64,000 nt of DNA, from NCBI GenBank assembly GCA_015350385.1, contig WNKI01000001.1:9199800-9263799 (forward strand), given 5' to 3'. Made by a program: the position numbers and the translations under genes. Of the stretch, positions 29,765 through 39,300 are shown piece after piece (within the stretch, counting starts at the first letter, position 1; each line of letters starts with the position of its first letter). Source of the stretch: Aculops lycopersici. Lineage: Eukaryota > Arthropoda > Arachnida > Trombidiformes > Eriophyidae. The notes under the pieces were generated by a model, which was not told the DNA's origin, made no database searches, and was given only the letters and a program-made list of their open reading frames with translations.

Positions 29765-30466
29765 TCAGTCATCTCTGATTACCATGAGGGGGCTGAAATA
29801 TTCTTTGAGAAGTCTTTTGATCAACCAGAAGAGTAAGCTGTAGCCGTGCTGCTCGAGACGAACCATAATGCTCGAGCTCACGTCCATGAAAGATGAGTCG
29901 CCTATCATTCCGTGCTCGTAGTCAATATAGATACCGACTGGCGAGGTCGCTAAGGCTTGCTTCAGGGTGTCGAAGTAATTGTCCAAATCCTCGGCTAACT
30001 TCTCGTAATTTTTTGGCTCATCCACGATGCTTAGGAACTTGGCGTCGTTCAGCGTCATGAGCTTGATGAACATGCCCTTATTTGCATCATTGAACTCCCC
30101 ACGAATTTTGATGCTCTTTTGCAACGGCTCGCGACGAGACCTCTGATTCCTCGCTGTTTTATACAAAGTTTTTTTCAAAATAGCATAGCTGTCAGGATCA
30201 AGAGGCTCCCCGTTACGCACCAATTTGATAAGCGAATCTCTCAAATAGTTGACCGTCTCCTCGGTGTCCTCGTTGAAGTATTGCTTTAGCTTTTCATCGA
30301 TTGTCTTGAGCTTCGGCGAGAAGAAGGGAAAGACAACGCGCACGCCCTGTGGTTGAGTAACCATGTCGATGGCGTTCGGTCCACTTGGAGTCTCCTCTTG
30401 GCATTGGACACCGCAAAAAACGCTCGCCACGAAGGCAACAATCACTAACAATTTCATCGAGGCCAT
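29765..30466 (-). CDS. Secreted protein of unknown tandem family, copy 1
   Basis: A 233-residue protein with a clear signal peptide at 1-22 (MASMKLLVIVAFVASVFCGVQ; cleavage probably before QEE). The mature part is mainly helical and charged, without conserved cysteine pairs. Shared family motifs are VDMVTQPQG, LKTI.{8,10}F (helix start), YxKLAEDLxxY, a conserved SPVGxYxDxEHGxIGDSSFM box near 185-205, and a SIMVRLEQHGY end. It is nearly identical to copies 2 and 3 in the signal peptide and promoter but diverges strongly in the middle. I do not recognise the family. Secretion and tandem amplification would fit salivary, gut or cuticle proteins, but this is inference. Confidence 0.85.
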   Translation of the reverse strand: MASMKLLVIVAFVASVFCGVQCQEETPSGPNAIDMVTQPQGVRVVFPFFSPKLKTIDEKLKQYFNEDTEETVNYLRDSLIKLVRNGEPLDPDSYAILKKTLYKTARNQRSRREPLQKSIKIRGEFNDANKGMFIKLMTLNDAKFLSIVDEPKNYEKLAEDLDNYFDTLKQALATSPVGIYIDYEHGMIGDSSFMDVSSSIMVRLEQHGYSLLFWLIKRLLKEYFSPLMVIRDD

Positions 30467-30487
30467 ATCTTCTACTTCTTGTATGGG

Positions 30488-30493
30488 TTTATA
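30488..30493 (-). promoter_or_regulatory. TATA-like box of copy 1
   Basis: The minus strand reads TATAAA only 22 bases before the first ATG. Normal spacing would put the transcript start between Met1 and Met4 of the ORF, so Met4 (MKLLVIV) may be the true start. The same box stands at 32585-32590 for copy 2. Confidence 0.4.
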
Positions 30494-30664
30494 AGCTTAA
30501 CTCTCAGGTATTTATTTGATTCCTTGAAACTTGACTGATCGACCAGCGATTGGGTAACGCTCAACATGCAGTAGCTATTTCTGAGACTATCTCAATTGCG
30601 AGCAGCCACGACAAAGTCGTGAAGAACGAAGGGTAGCTCGAAATAGCTTCACAACTCCGCATCA

Positions 30665-30742
30665 TTCGATCTAATGTTACATTCATGCCCAAAAATAAAC
30701 TAGGCGTCCCGAAGACGTCTCGCCAGCTGTGATGTGAAACCT
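30665..30742 (-). repeat. Inverted copy of the upstream module
   Basis: This segment is the reverse complement of the module found upstream of copies 2 and 3 at 32762-32838 and 35010-35094 (shared TAGTTTATTTTT and CTGGCGAGAC blocks). Unit 1 therefore carries a local inversion. Confidence 0.7.
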
Positions 30743-31199
30743 CACTCATCTGTGTTGTTATAAAACTATTTTAAGTCACCGTTTGTTCTTCTAGGCTTTG
30801 TCCACCACTTACAAAGAAAACTCTTTCAAGCTGACCGGAGTTTTTTCATGACTTGATGCTTTTTAGACTGAAGTTAAGTTAGTTCGTGGTGTCGGGCATC
30901 TACTCAATATTTACATTTCCGAGGTCTTCTTCAGCAACAAGTTAATCAAACTTGACAAGCTTTATGATGGGAGAGTGGCTTCCAGAGATTGTGAAGGGAA
31001 GTTGAAGGGAAACATTGGATGTCTAGATGGTTGTGCTTCGGGTTACTTGCAGATTTGCACCGGTAACCGGAATCGTGAGCGGAAATATTTTTGTGTGCTG
31101 ATTGATGATAAATAAATCAGCTAAGATTCAGAAGGGTTCGTTTAATTTGATAACAATCATCCCAAGACCCATGCGATCGATCCGCATCTGAGATGAGTT
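30743..31199. other. Unit 1/2 spacer
   Basis: About 450 bases of unique-looking DNA between the inverted module and the pseudogene. No coding signal or repeat recognised. Confidence 0.35.
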
Positions 31200-31537
31200 T
31201 GGTCAAAGTTGGTTAGTCCAGCAATGAGGCCAAGCACTTTGTAGAAAAGCCAAAGATCCAACTTGACTAGAGCATATTTCTCGACTTGATCTTGTACCTG
31301 CTCGCGAGCAAGTCAGTTATCCGGAAGATAAGACAGTGGCCATGAAGTTTGAGACTCGCCGTCAACTAGGCGCTCTTCTTCATGTACCCACAACGACCAA
31401 TCCCTCTGTGCTCGAAGTCAACGTAGATTCAAACGGGCGAGGTCTGCCAAGTCTGTATCCGATTTGCAGCGTATCCATTTGACTCATCTCACAAAACGCT
31501 GGCCACCAGGACAACAATTATGCCCCGGTTGCCTGGT
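31200..31537 (-). pseudogene. Broken member of the secreted family (deletion, stop)
   Basis: On the minus strand a signal-peptide remnant (IIVVLVASVL then a stop, about 31500-31535) is followed within about 60 bases by the family box. There SPVG has become SPV-stop, then IYVDFEH continues (about 31405-31440). The middle two-thirds of the gene is deleted. The segment is repeated closely at 33420-33765. Confidence 0.78.
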
Positions 31538-31897
31538 TTAGGCGCATCTCTACATCCTTGAGGCACCCGTGAGCTCACTCCAGTGCAGAATCTTGGAATT
31601 TATCATTAGACCTCGCAACGCGCAGAGAAAGGGGAGATTCGATCGCTCGACTTCTGATTGTTGGTGTCAGTCGATTGCCACTTTACGCCAAATAACCAAC
31701 TAACTAACTACTTAACCATGATGATCAGGGGATTTATTTTCCACTCGGCTGCATTTCTTTCGCTCGCACATTGATATAATTCAACAGATATTAATCAGTC
31801 ACTGGATTCGATTGATCGTGCGACAATGGACTCGGGAGTTGCTTAAATAACAGGTGTGCAACGAGAGGTCCAGTAACCTCTGAGTGACGAAAGGGGC
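31538..31897. repeat. Array unit 2, downstream flank
   Basis: Second copy of the flank described at 29420-29764, with a short insertion near its start and scattered substitutions. Confidence 0.8.
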
Positions 31898-32563
31898 TTA
31901 CACGTCGAGGAATTTGTCGATACACCAGTAGATTGAAGTTCCGTGATACTCGAGACGAGCCATAATTTCCGAGGTTACCTCCATAAAAGAGGAATCGCCT
32001 ATCTTTCCTTGCTCAAAGTTGACGTAGACACCGACTGGCGAGGACTTTAAGGCCTGCTCCAGGGTGGCGAGGTAATTGTTCAAGTCTTCGGCCAACTTTT
32101 TGTAATCTTTTGGCTCATTTCTGATGGTTTGGTACTTAATGTCGATCATCCTTAAAAGCTGCCTGAACATGACCTTATTTGCAGCATTGAACTCCTCACT
32201 AATCTTAATGCTCTTCTGCAATCGCTCACGGCGAGATTTCTGCTTCTTTGCCATTTCGAACAAAGTCGTCGCGAAAGTCATCTTGTCGTCAGAAATAAGA
32301 ACTTTCCTGTTGCTCACCAATTTGACCACTGAATTTCTCAAATAGTTAAACGTCTCATGAACGTCCTCGTCGAAGTGCTTCTTTAGATTCGCATTTATGG
32401 TCTTGAGCTTCGGCGAGAAGAAGGGAAAGACAACGCGCACGCCCTGTGGTTGGGTGACCATATCAACGGCCTTCGATCCACTTGGAGTCTCCTCTTGGCA
32501 TTGGACACCGCAAAAAACGCTCGCCACGAAGGCAACAATCACTAACAATTTCATCGAGGCCAT
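31898..32563 (-). CDS. Secreted protein of unknown tandem family, copy 2
   Basis: A 221-residue paralogue. The signal peptide and first 25 mature residues are almost identical to copy 1 (PSGSKAVDMVTQPQGVRVVFPFF). The helical middle differs at many positions. The box near 183-200 reads SPVGVYVNFEQGKIGDSSFM, and the end is IMARLEYHGTSIYWCIDKFL. It has a TATA-like box 22 bases before the ATG (32585-32590). Conservation of signal peptide and promoter with divergence of the mature part suggests either diversifying selection on the secreted product or gene conversion confined to the 5' end. Confidence 0.85.
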   Translation of the reverse strand: MASMKLLVIVAFVASVFCGVQCQEETPSGSKAVDMVTQPQGVRVVFPFFSPKLKTINANLKKHFDEDVHETFNYLRNSVVKLVSNRKVLISDDKMTFATTLFEMAKKQKSRRERLQKSIKISEEFNAANKVMFRQLLRMIDIKYQTIRNEPKDYKKLAEDLNNYLATLEQALKSSPVGVYVNFEQGKIGDSSFMEVTSEIMARLEYHGTSIYWCIDKFLDV

Positions 32564-33087
32564 ATCTTCTACTTCTTGTATGGGTTTATAAGCTTAACTC
32601 TCAGGTATTTATTTGATTCCTTGAAACTTGACTGATCGACTAGCGATTGGGTAACGCTCAACATGCAGTAGCTATTTCTGAGACTATCTCAATTGCGAGC
32701 AGCCACGACAAAGTCGTGAAGAACGAAGGCTAGCCCAAAATAGCTCCCGTACGACGTAGGTTTTTGAGGTTCTACGTGACAACTGGCGAGACATCGTCGA
32801 GAAGTCTAGTTTATTTTTAGGTATCAACGTAACCGTTAAGCTTCATTGGAGCTCGCATTATATTCACACTCAAAATTGGCTGCTGATAGGGTTGAGCCAG
32901 GACGCCTATCTTATTTTGATAGACGGGAAATTGTCCCCTCAAATTGTCCCGTGCCTAAGAATGGGTTAATCCTAGCTCGAATGGAGTGGGCGACTCTTCA
33001 TTCAGTAGTTCTCATAATCAAAGGGATCACTCTGCTTGCTCAAAATTGCTCCTATGGCCTTTGGAACATCCTCGCTTTGCATAAGTA
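32564..33087. repeat. Unit 2 upstream flank ending in a copy of the ECH1 3' end
   Basis: 32564-32730 repeats the promoter of copy 1 almost base for base. 32757-33087 repeats 34995-35312. Its last part (33012-33087) copies the final 25 or so codons of ECH1 with its stop region altered, cut off abruptly at the sequence TTTGCATAAG. The duplicated unit thus includes a fragment of the neighbouring enzyme gene. Confidence 0.82.
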
Positions 33088-33099
33088 GTAATCTGGTAA

Positions 33100-33415
33100 T
33101 CTCTGGTGATCATCCGGAGATAGCTCAAATCAGGGAAAGAAGTCTTTCGATACAACCGGAGACTTAGTTGTCTCCGTGATGCTAGAGACGAGTCATAATG
33201 TAGGTGGTTACTTCCATCAAAGTTGTATCGCCTATCATTCCTTGCTCGAAGTCAATATAGAGACCAACTGGCGAGGTCATTGATGTCTGCTTTAGGGTGT
33301 CTGAGTAATTTTTCAAATCCTCCGGCTAATTACTTGTGATTCTTGGGCTCATTCCGGATCGCCGCTTACTTAGCTCCGGCCATCTTTGGGAGGTTTTCAA
33401 ACAGGGCCGAGGTGT
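33100..33415 (-). pseudogene. Broken member of the secreted family (C-terminal half)
   Basis: The minus strand here is similar to the C-terminal half of the family: a degraded KLAEDL helix with a frame break at about 33330, then TSPVGLYIDFEQGMIGDTT and MTRLxxxGD. There is no signal peptide and no continuous frame. It is more decayed than the three intact genes. Confidence 0.75.
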
Positions 33416-33419
33416 GGTT

Positions 33420-33765
33420 GATTCGCATCTGAGGTGAGCTTGGTCAAAGTTGGTTAGTCCAGCAATGAGGCCAAGCACTTTGTAGAAAAGCCAAATGTCC
33501 AACTTGACTAGAGCATATTCATCGACTTGATCTTGTACCTGCTCGCGAGCAAGTCAGTCATCCGGAAGATGGGACAGTGGCCATGAAGTTTGAGACTCGC
33601 CGTCAGCTAGGCGCTCTTCTTCATGTATCCACAACGACCAATTCCTCTGTGCTCGAAGTCAACGTAGATTCAAACGGGCGAGGTCTGCAAAGTCTGCTTC
33701 CGATTCGCAGCATATTCATTTGACTCATCTCACAAAACGCTGGCCACCAGGACAACAATTATGCC
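33420..33765 (-). pseudogene. Second copy of the deleted family member
   Basis: This closely matches 31200-31537, including the signal-peptide remnant fused to the interrupted SPV-stop-IYVDFEH box. The shared deletion shows that the decay happened before this unit was duplicated. Confidence 0.78.
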
Positions 33766-34135
33766 CCGATTTAGGTGCATAATTGTTGCTCACTTCAGTA
33801 CGGAATCTTGGAATCTACCTTTTGACCTCGCAACTCGTAGAGAAGGTGGGGAGATTCGAGCGATCGAATGATCGCTCGACTTCCGATTGTTAGTGTCAGT
33901 CGATTGCCACTTTACGCCAAACACCAAACTAAATAACTCTACTCTACCCTGCTAATCAGGGAAATTTATTATGTACTCGCCTGCGTTTCATCCGCTCGCA
34001 CGTTGATATTGTGCACATTGGAATCGCATCCAACAGATATTCATCAGTCACTGGATTCGATTGATCGTGCGACAATGGACTCGGGAGTTGCTGAAACAAC
34101 GGGTGCCTAACGATTGGTCTAGTAACCTCTGATGA
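33766..34135. repeat. Array unit 3, downstream flank
   Basis: Third copy of the flank seen at 29420 and 31538, with more changes and a small local duplication around GAGCGATCGAATGATCGC. Confidence 0.75.
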
Positions 34136-34822
34136 TCATTTGGTTAACGCTTTAATCAAGAGGAGGAGTTTTTCGATACAACCGAAGATTTGGCTGTAGC
34201 CATGGTGCTTGAGACGAGCCATCATGTCCGAGCTCACGTCCATGAAAGATGAGTCGCCTATCTTTCCGTGCTCGAAGTCAATGTAGAAACCGACTGGCGA
34301 GGACTTTAAGACCTGCTTTAGGGTGCTGAAGAACTCGTCTAAATCCTTGGCCAACTTCTGGTAATCTTTTGGTTGTTCTCGGACGATTGCATACTTGGCG
34401 TCGGTCATCTTTAGGAGCTTCATGAACATATCCGTAGTTGCAGTATTGAACTCCTTACGAATGTTGATTCCCCCGTAAAATGGCTTACGGCGTGACTCCT
34501 GCTGATTGCACATAGTAATCAATTTTGATGTGAAAACAATGAGAGTGATAGTACCCAGACCCTTCCCATTCCTCAACGCATCGCCCATCACTTTGTTCAT
34601 TAAGTCAAGGGACTCATCAGCGTCCTTGTCGAAGTACTCCTTTAGATTCGCATTTATGGTCTTGAGATCCTGCGAGAAGTAGGGAAAGACAGCGTGCTGA
34701 CCTTGTGGTTGGGTGACCATATCGACGGCATTCGGTCCACTTGGAGTCTCCTCCTGGCATTGGACGCCGCAAAAAACGCTCGCCACGAAGGCAACAATCA
34801 CCAACAATTTCATCGAGGCCAT
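34136..34822 (-). CDS. Secreted protein of unknown tandem family, copy 3
   Basis: A 228-residue paralogue with the same signal peptide. The box near 185-205 is SPVGFYIDFEHGKIGDSSFM, and the end is MMARLKHHGYSQIFGCIEKLL. The middle is the most different of the three (QPQGQHAVFPYF, then KVMGDALRNGKGLG). Its upstream DNA lacks the TATA-like box: the corresponding bases read TCGATT. This suggests a different expression level or pattern. Function unknown. Confidence 0.85.
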   Translation of the reverse strand: MASMKLLVIVAFVASVFCGVQCQEETPSGPNAVDMVTQPQGQHAVFPYFSQDLKTINANLKEYFDKDADESLDLMNKVMGDALRNGKGLGTITLIVFTSKLITMCNQQESRRKPFYGGINIRKEFNTATTDMFMKLLKMTDAKYAIVREQPKDYQKLAKDLDEFFSTLKQVLKSSPVGFYIDFEHGKIGDSSFMDVSSDMMARLKHHGYSQIFGCIEKLLLLIKALTK

Positions 34823-35232
34823 ATTTTCTACTCCTTGTGTGGGTCGATTAGCCTCACTTTCAGGTTATCTGACGGTGAACTTATTCAATCTATCGAGTTG
34901 TTGAAACAACTCGCGTATGGGTTATGCTCAAGCACAGTAAGTATTTATGACGCGAGTAGCCACGACAAAGTCGTGAAGAACGAAGGCTAGCTCAAAATAG
35001 CTACCCAACGACGCAGGTGTTTGAGACTCCACGTGATAACTGGCTATACATCGTAGACATGTCAAGTTTATTTTTAGGCATTAACGTAACATTAGCATTA
35101 TATTCACACTCAAAATCGGCCGCTGTTGAGGCTGAGCCAGGACGCCTATCTTATTTTGATAGACGGGAAATTGTCCCCTCGAATTGTCCCGTACCTAAGA
35201 ATGGGTTAATCCTAGCTCTATTGGAGTAGTTT
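34823..35232. repeat. Unit 3 upstream flank
   Basis: This is partly the promoter-like segment of the array (34960-34994) and partly the module shared with 32757-33010. It is continuous with the ECH1 3' end, so this is the likely original junction from which the ECH1 fragment in unit 2 was copied. Confidence 0.75.
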
Positions 35233-36300
35233 TCAGTAGTTCTCATAATTAACGGGATCGCTCTGCTTGCTCAAAATTGCTCCTATGGCCTTTGGAACAT
35301 CCTCGCTTTGCATCATCGCCATATTCCAAATGGCATTGTAATCTAGACCAACTGTAAATGGCTTGTCGCTGCTGAACCTTAGGTTCTGCTTGCTGCCTTG
35401 GACGGCAACAGGTGATTGCTTTGCAATTAGCTCAGCAGTTTCCATTGCTTTCTCCAATGCTTGCTCTTTGGTCTCCAACAGTCTACTTACAAATCCCAAA
35501 CTCTGTGCCTCTTCAACAGTGAGATGTCTGCCAGTGTAGACGAGCTCATTGAGCAAACTTTGATTGGAGGTCAGCTTGGGCATAAGCTGCAAACTGCCAA
35601 CATCTGCGGCAATACCAATTAGAACCTCGCGAACGGCCATCTTGGTGTCGCGACTACAATACCTAATATCACTACACGCGGCAAGTTCCATGCCAAGACC
35701 TAAGCAAAGGCCGTGTTGCACGCAAATAACTGGCTTGCCAAACTCGTGCATCCTCTTGAATGGAGCTTGGAATCTCTCCACTGTAGCCTTCAATAATTTT
35801 GCCCGCCTACCAACATCCTCGGTGGCTTGCAGCTGCTGATAGACTGTCATGAAAGATTTCAAGTCAACTCCGCTGGTCAAATCAGCACCGGAGCCGCTTA
35901 AAATTACGCATCTAACAGTGGAGTCCTCGTCGAGCTTATCTAGAATAGCAACCATTTCCTTAGCAGTCTCAAAGCTGAATGCGTTTTTGACCTTCGGCCT
36001 GTTTAGCTGTAAGTGAGCCACATGTTTACTTGGCTTTGTCAACAACAACTCGCTGCCATCATTTCCGCTTCCATTTACCTGGTTCGCCGAAAATAGCGAG
36101 CCGCTCGTGCAAAGCGCACGACTTTGATGTTGGTGCCACTCGTTGCTGTTGCTGGTAATGATGTGGTTAGCTACGCCGAGGCACCTGTTGCCTGCTCGAA
36201 ATCCACCGAGTGTTGCCTGTTTGTTTTGGCGAGAAAGCAAGCAAATGATTGGATGAATCGCGTTGTATGTAGGTGGCAGTTGAGCGGAAAAGGAAAACAA
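35233..36300 (-). CDS. ECH1: Delta(3,5)-delta(2,4)-dienoyl-CoA isomerase (ECH1-like)
   Basis: A 355-residue crotonase-fold enzyme that shifts double bonds so that odd-position unsaturated fatty acids can be oxidised. Residues 1-65 are basic and low in acidic residues, a probable mitochondrial presequence. The core runs from HVAHLQLNRPKVKNAF. The three residues known to be essential in rat ECH1 are conserved: Asp211 in SDIRYC, Glu225 in VREVLIG and Asp233 in AADVGSLQ. The oxyanion-hole region is LCLGLGMELA. The peroxisomal SKL end of the mammalian enzyme is absent (the protein ends NYENY), so location is probably mitochondrial only. The 3' end of the gene was copied into the neighbouring array. 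Confidence 0.93.
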   Translation of the reverse strand: MFSFSAQLPPTYNAIHPIICLLSRQNKQATLGGFRAGNRCLGVANHIITSNSNEWHQHQSRALCTSGSLFSANQVNGSGNDGSELLLTKPSKHVAHLQLNRPKVKNAFSFETAKEMVAILDKLDEDSTVRCVILSGSGADLTSGVDLKSFMTVYQQLQATEDVGRRAKLLKATVERFQAPFKRMHEFGKPVICVQHGLCLGLGMELAACSDIRYCSRDTKMAVREVLIGIAADVGSLQLMPKLTSNQSLLNELVYTGRHLTVEEAQSLGFVSRLLETKEQALEKAMETAELIAKQSPVAVQGSKQNLRFSSDKPFTVGLDYNAIWNMAMMQSEDVPKAIGAILSKQSDPVNYENY

Positions 36301-39300
36301 AAATTCAATTCAGGCACCATATTGTTAGTCAAGAGGATTGCTGGTTTGATAGATGGTAGAAAAAACGCGACAACCACATCCATTTGTCGTCGTGTGAAGT
36401 CAAGTATAGTCATCACGATCATTGCAAGCGTGATTTTCGACAGCCTTGTAGTTTGTTGTTGGTAAAATAACTGTTCATGCAGCAAACAACAATACAACCG
36501 ACACCTGTGATGATGGTGGTTGTGGCGCTGGAGGTAGTGGCAGTGAAGGTGGTAGTAGCATGTAACCAAATAAATTGAAAAGAAATCACTTGGGATAGAT
36601 CTTCTGTTTGCAATTATTTCATGAACAATCATTATTTTATGACCATTCAATCACTTACCTGGCAAAATGAGCGCCTTGTATGAGGGTTGTATTTATTGCC
36701 TTGCCTAGCGCTCAGTTCAAAACCAATAGCGAGCAGTCTTCCCCTTATAGAGGCCATCGTAGTTTTTTTCCTCCCTTAGTATAATCAGTTCTTCGTATGA
36801 AAAGCGCAAAGTTATCGGCTGGAAATTGAATTGCTTACTCTTATGCGAGACTCACAATAAACTAACCAATACCAGCAGGTATAATGAATACTGATTAGCC
36901 AATCAATTCGCTTGCCTCTAGCTAATTGGGCCATCGGATTGGATGGAGATGAGACGCGCCAAAGACATGGCGATGGAGTCATTAGCATTCGCGTAGTTGT
37001 TGTTTTTTCGTTATTAGTCGGCAAATTGGGGATAAAAATCTAGTTGTTAGCATGTGCAAGCAAGTCTTTGTCTTTGTTAGCGGGGAAGGCAGGTGGATTT
37101 GTAATGAGCCAGGCGCAAGGTAGACGAGCAATGCGATTCGAGGTGATGAGTTCCGCCTCAGAGTCAACCTTTAACTTTTCACCACTACCTGTCAGCAGCC
37201 GCCAGTCAGGTAAGCGACGGCGACGATGAAAATGAGACGTGCAACTTGATTGATTGAATTCGACTTGAGGTTAGACATTCGGAGACGCAATGATCTCTCT
37301 CATGGTGGCGCGTTGCATAGGGAAAGCGAGTAGCTTGGCTGGCGGGTGGCAAAGGACGAGAGGGAAACAGACACAATCAGGTAGAGAGAGAGAGAGAGAG
37401 AGAGAGAGAAAGTGAGCAACAAGTGGATGGTATCGTGATATTTAGAATTTAATTGCTCGCTTGCTTCTCATCGGTGTCTTTTTAGTGTGCCACTGTCATC
37501 GCAGTCATATGCGTCTTGGCCGATTGGATGGGCATGCGAGCGCAAACCACAACGACCAGCGCGCCAGCCGACAGAGTTGAACAGCCACAACAGCGCGTTC
37601 TCTCTTTCAAATGGACGGTCTTGCCAATGCGCACATATTGCGCGTGATACCAATCAAAGTGCCGCTCGATCTCTGCTCTCTGCAACAAGTTAACCACTAT
37701 GCGTTTCGTCTACCTATCTAATAACCACCGCCATTTGACTCTGTAGCTGGAGTTTGTTGAACCGATTATAAATGGTCTAATTTGTGTGCATGTGTGAGGA
37801 CTACCAGAGAGGAAGATGGAGAGAGAGAGAGAGAGAGAAGTGAAAGATATAAAGTTGGCTGCCCGTCGCCAAGTCGATTGCTCAACAGCCCAACTGAAAA
37901 GTAGATGTTTTGTGGTACTGGTTATGGTTTTGATTTTGGTTGGCCCCTAGACAAATTGTGGCTGTTGTTGCTTTGGTCGGTGTTGGTCTAGGTAGTCGGT
38001 GTTCATTGAACGTGAACTAATATATAATAAATATAGCAATGGGATTCCCACTTCACGGTTTCTTGGCAAGCTACCTGGTTAACCTGTAACGTTGAGGAAT
38101 ACTAACTGCTAAGTGAGTTAGGGACGTATACATTCTGGTTGTATACGTCCCTGTCGTGGCGCCAAGATAACGGAAGATTCGATGCTCGATTGAATAGACA
38201 CATACCAGCTACCGAGTTGCCTTTCAAAACCATTGAAAATTAACCAACTACAACGGCAACGACGACGTGAAAAGTAGGATCCGTTGTTATTAGTAACAAG
38301 TTTGCCCAATTTCAAGTTTCGATTCATTTCCTTGTAGCCGTAACTCTTTGGAGTTGCTTGTGCCCAATCTCTAAAGTTTCTTAAAGGTTACCTGATCTTA
38401 GTGGTTCAGCAAATCTGTGGTTTGTAAGCAATCTCTCAAACTAAAAGCAACAACCAGATTTAGTTTACACAAACAAAAGAGCGACAACTCATAACTTGCT
38501 AGTTGCATTAGCAGTGTTAGTGATTGCACTAACTTAATCAAGCTGACAGACAAATGAACTTGAAAATTACATATTGTTCATTGCTGCTACTGTTATATAT
38601 ATATGTATATTTGCGTAATGATTCCTCGTAGTTTAAACTAGAATGACAAATTTAGCCCATTCAAACATTAAAATTGATGAATCGACTGCCAACTCGAAAT
38701 TTTGTTACCATTAGTCGGTGATGGTCACAATGTTAGAACCGGCTTCTGAATCTTGGATTAGATTCCAAGTTCCTTGTACAGGCTACTCAAACACCGTGAG
38801 CACATTTGTAGTTTCGAAGGAAATATCATTTTTTGAACTTAAGAGTGAACGAATAGAGATATAAGAGAGTGTGGCCTTTGTACCTTGTAAGACACTCGAC
38901 ACAGATTGCCTGTAGCATAAGTTCTATCAAACAACTAGTATGCTGCTGTATTTTTACCTACCCGTTCGAGTCTCCTGTTGTTGTTGTTGCTGCAGATATC
39001 AAGCATACAAACCTACTTGAATTCTATTGGATTTGATTGGTTTGAAGTGGCTTGATTCTAATTCTAATGAACTATCTCGTACTAGTAATAGAGGTACTTG
39101 ACGTTGTTGTAGGCGCACCTGACTTCTTTTTCCTTTTTAACAACTAACTACGAAGAGATGGTTACTCAATCGTTACTCAATCTATCGTTACTCAGTCTTT
39201 TTGAAATCTCCAACTTGCTGCCGCCAGTTCAATGTCAGTGGCTTGTTTCGTTCCTTGACCAAGTTTGTTATGACGAAATATAATTGATCGATGTCTAGTG

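Noticed and set aside
29765..34822. Assignment of the secreted family to mite group 5, 7 or 21 allergens
   Set aside because: Size and secretion are suggestive, but no motif of those families could be matched from memory, so the family is left unknown.
36171..36650. 159-codon minus-strand His-rich frame overlapping the ECH1 start
   Set aside because: It overlaps the ECH1 presequence in another frame and is driven by CAT/CAC repeats; ECH1 is clearly the real gene.
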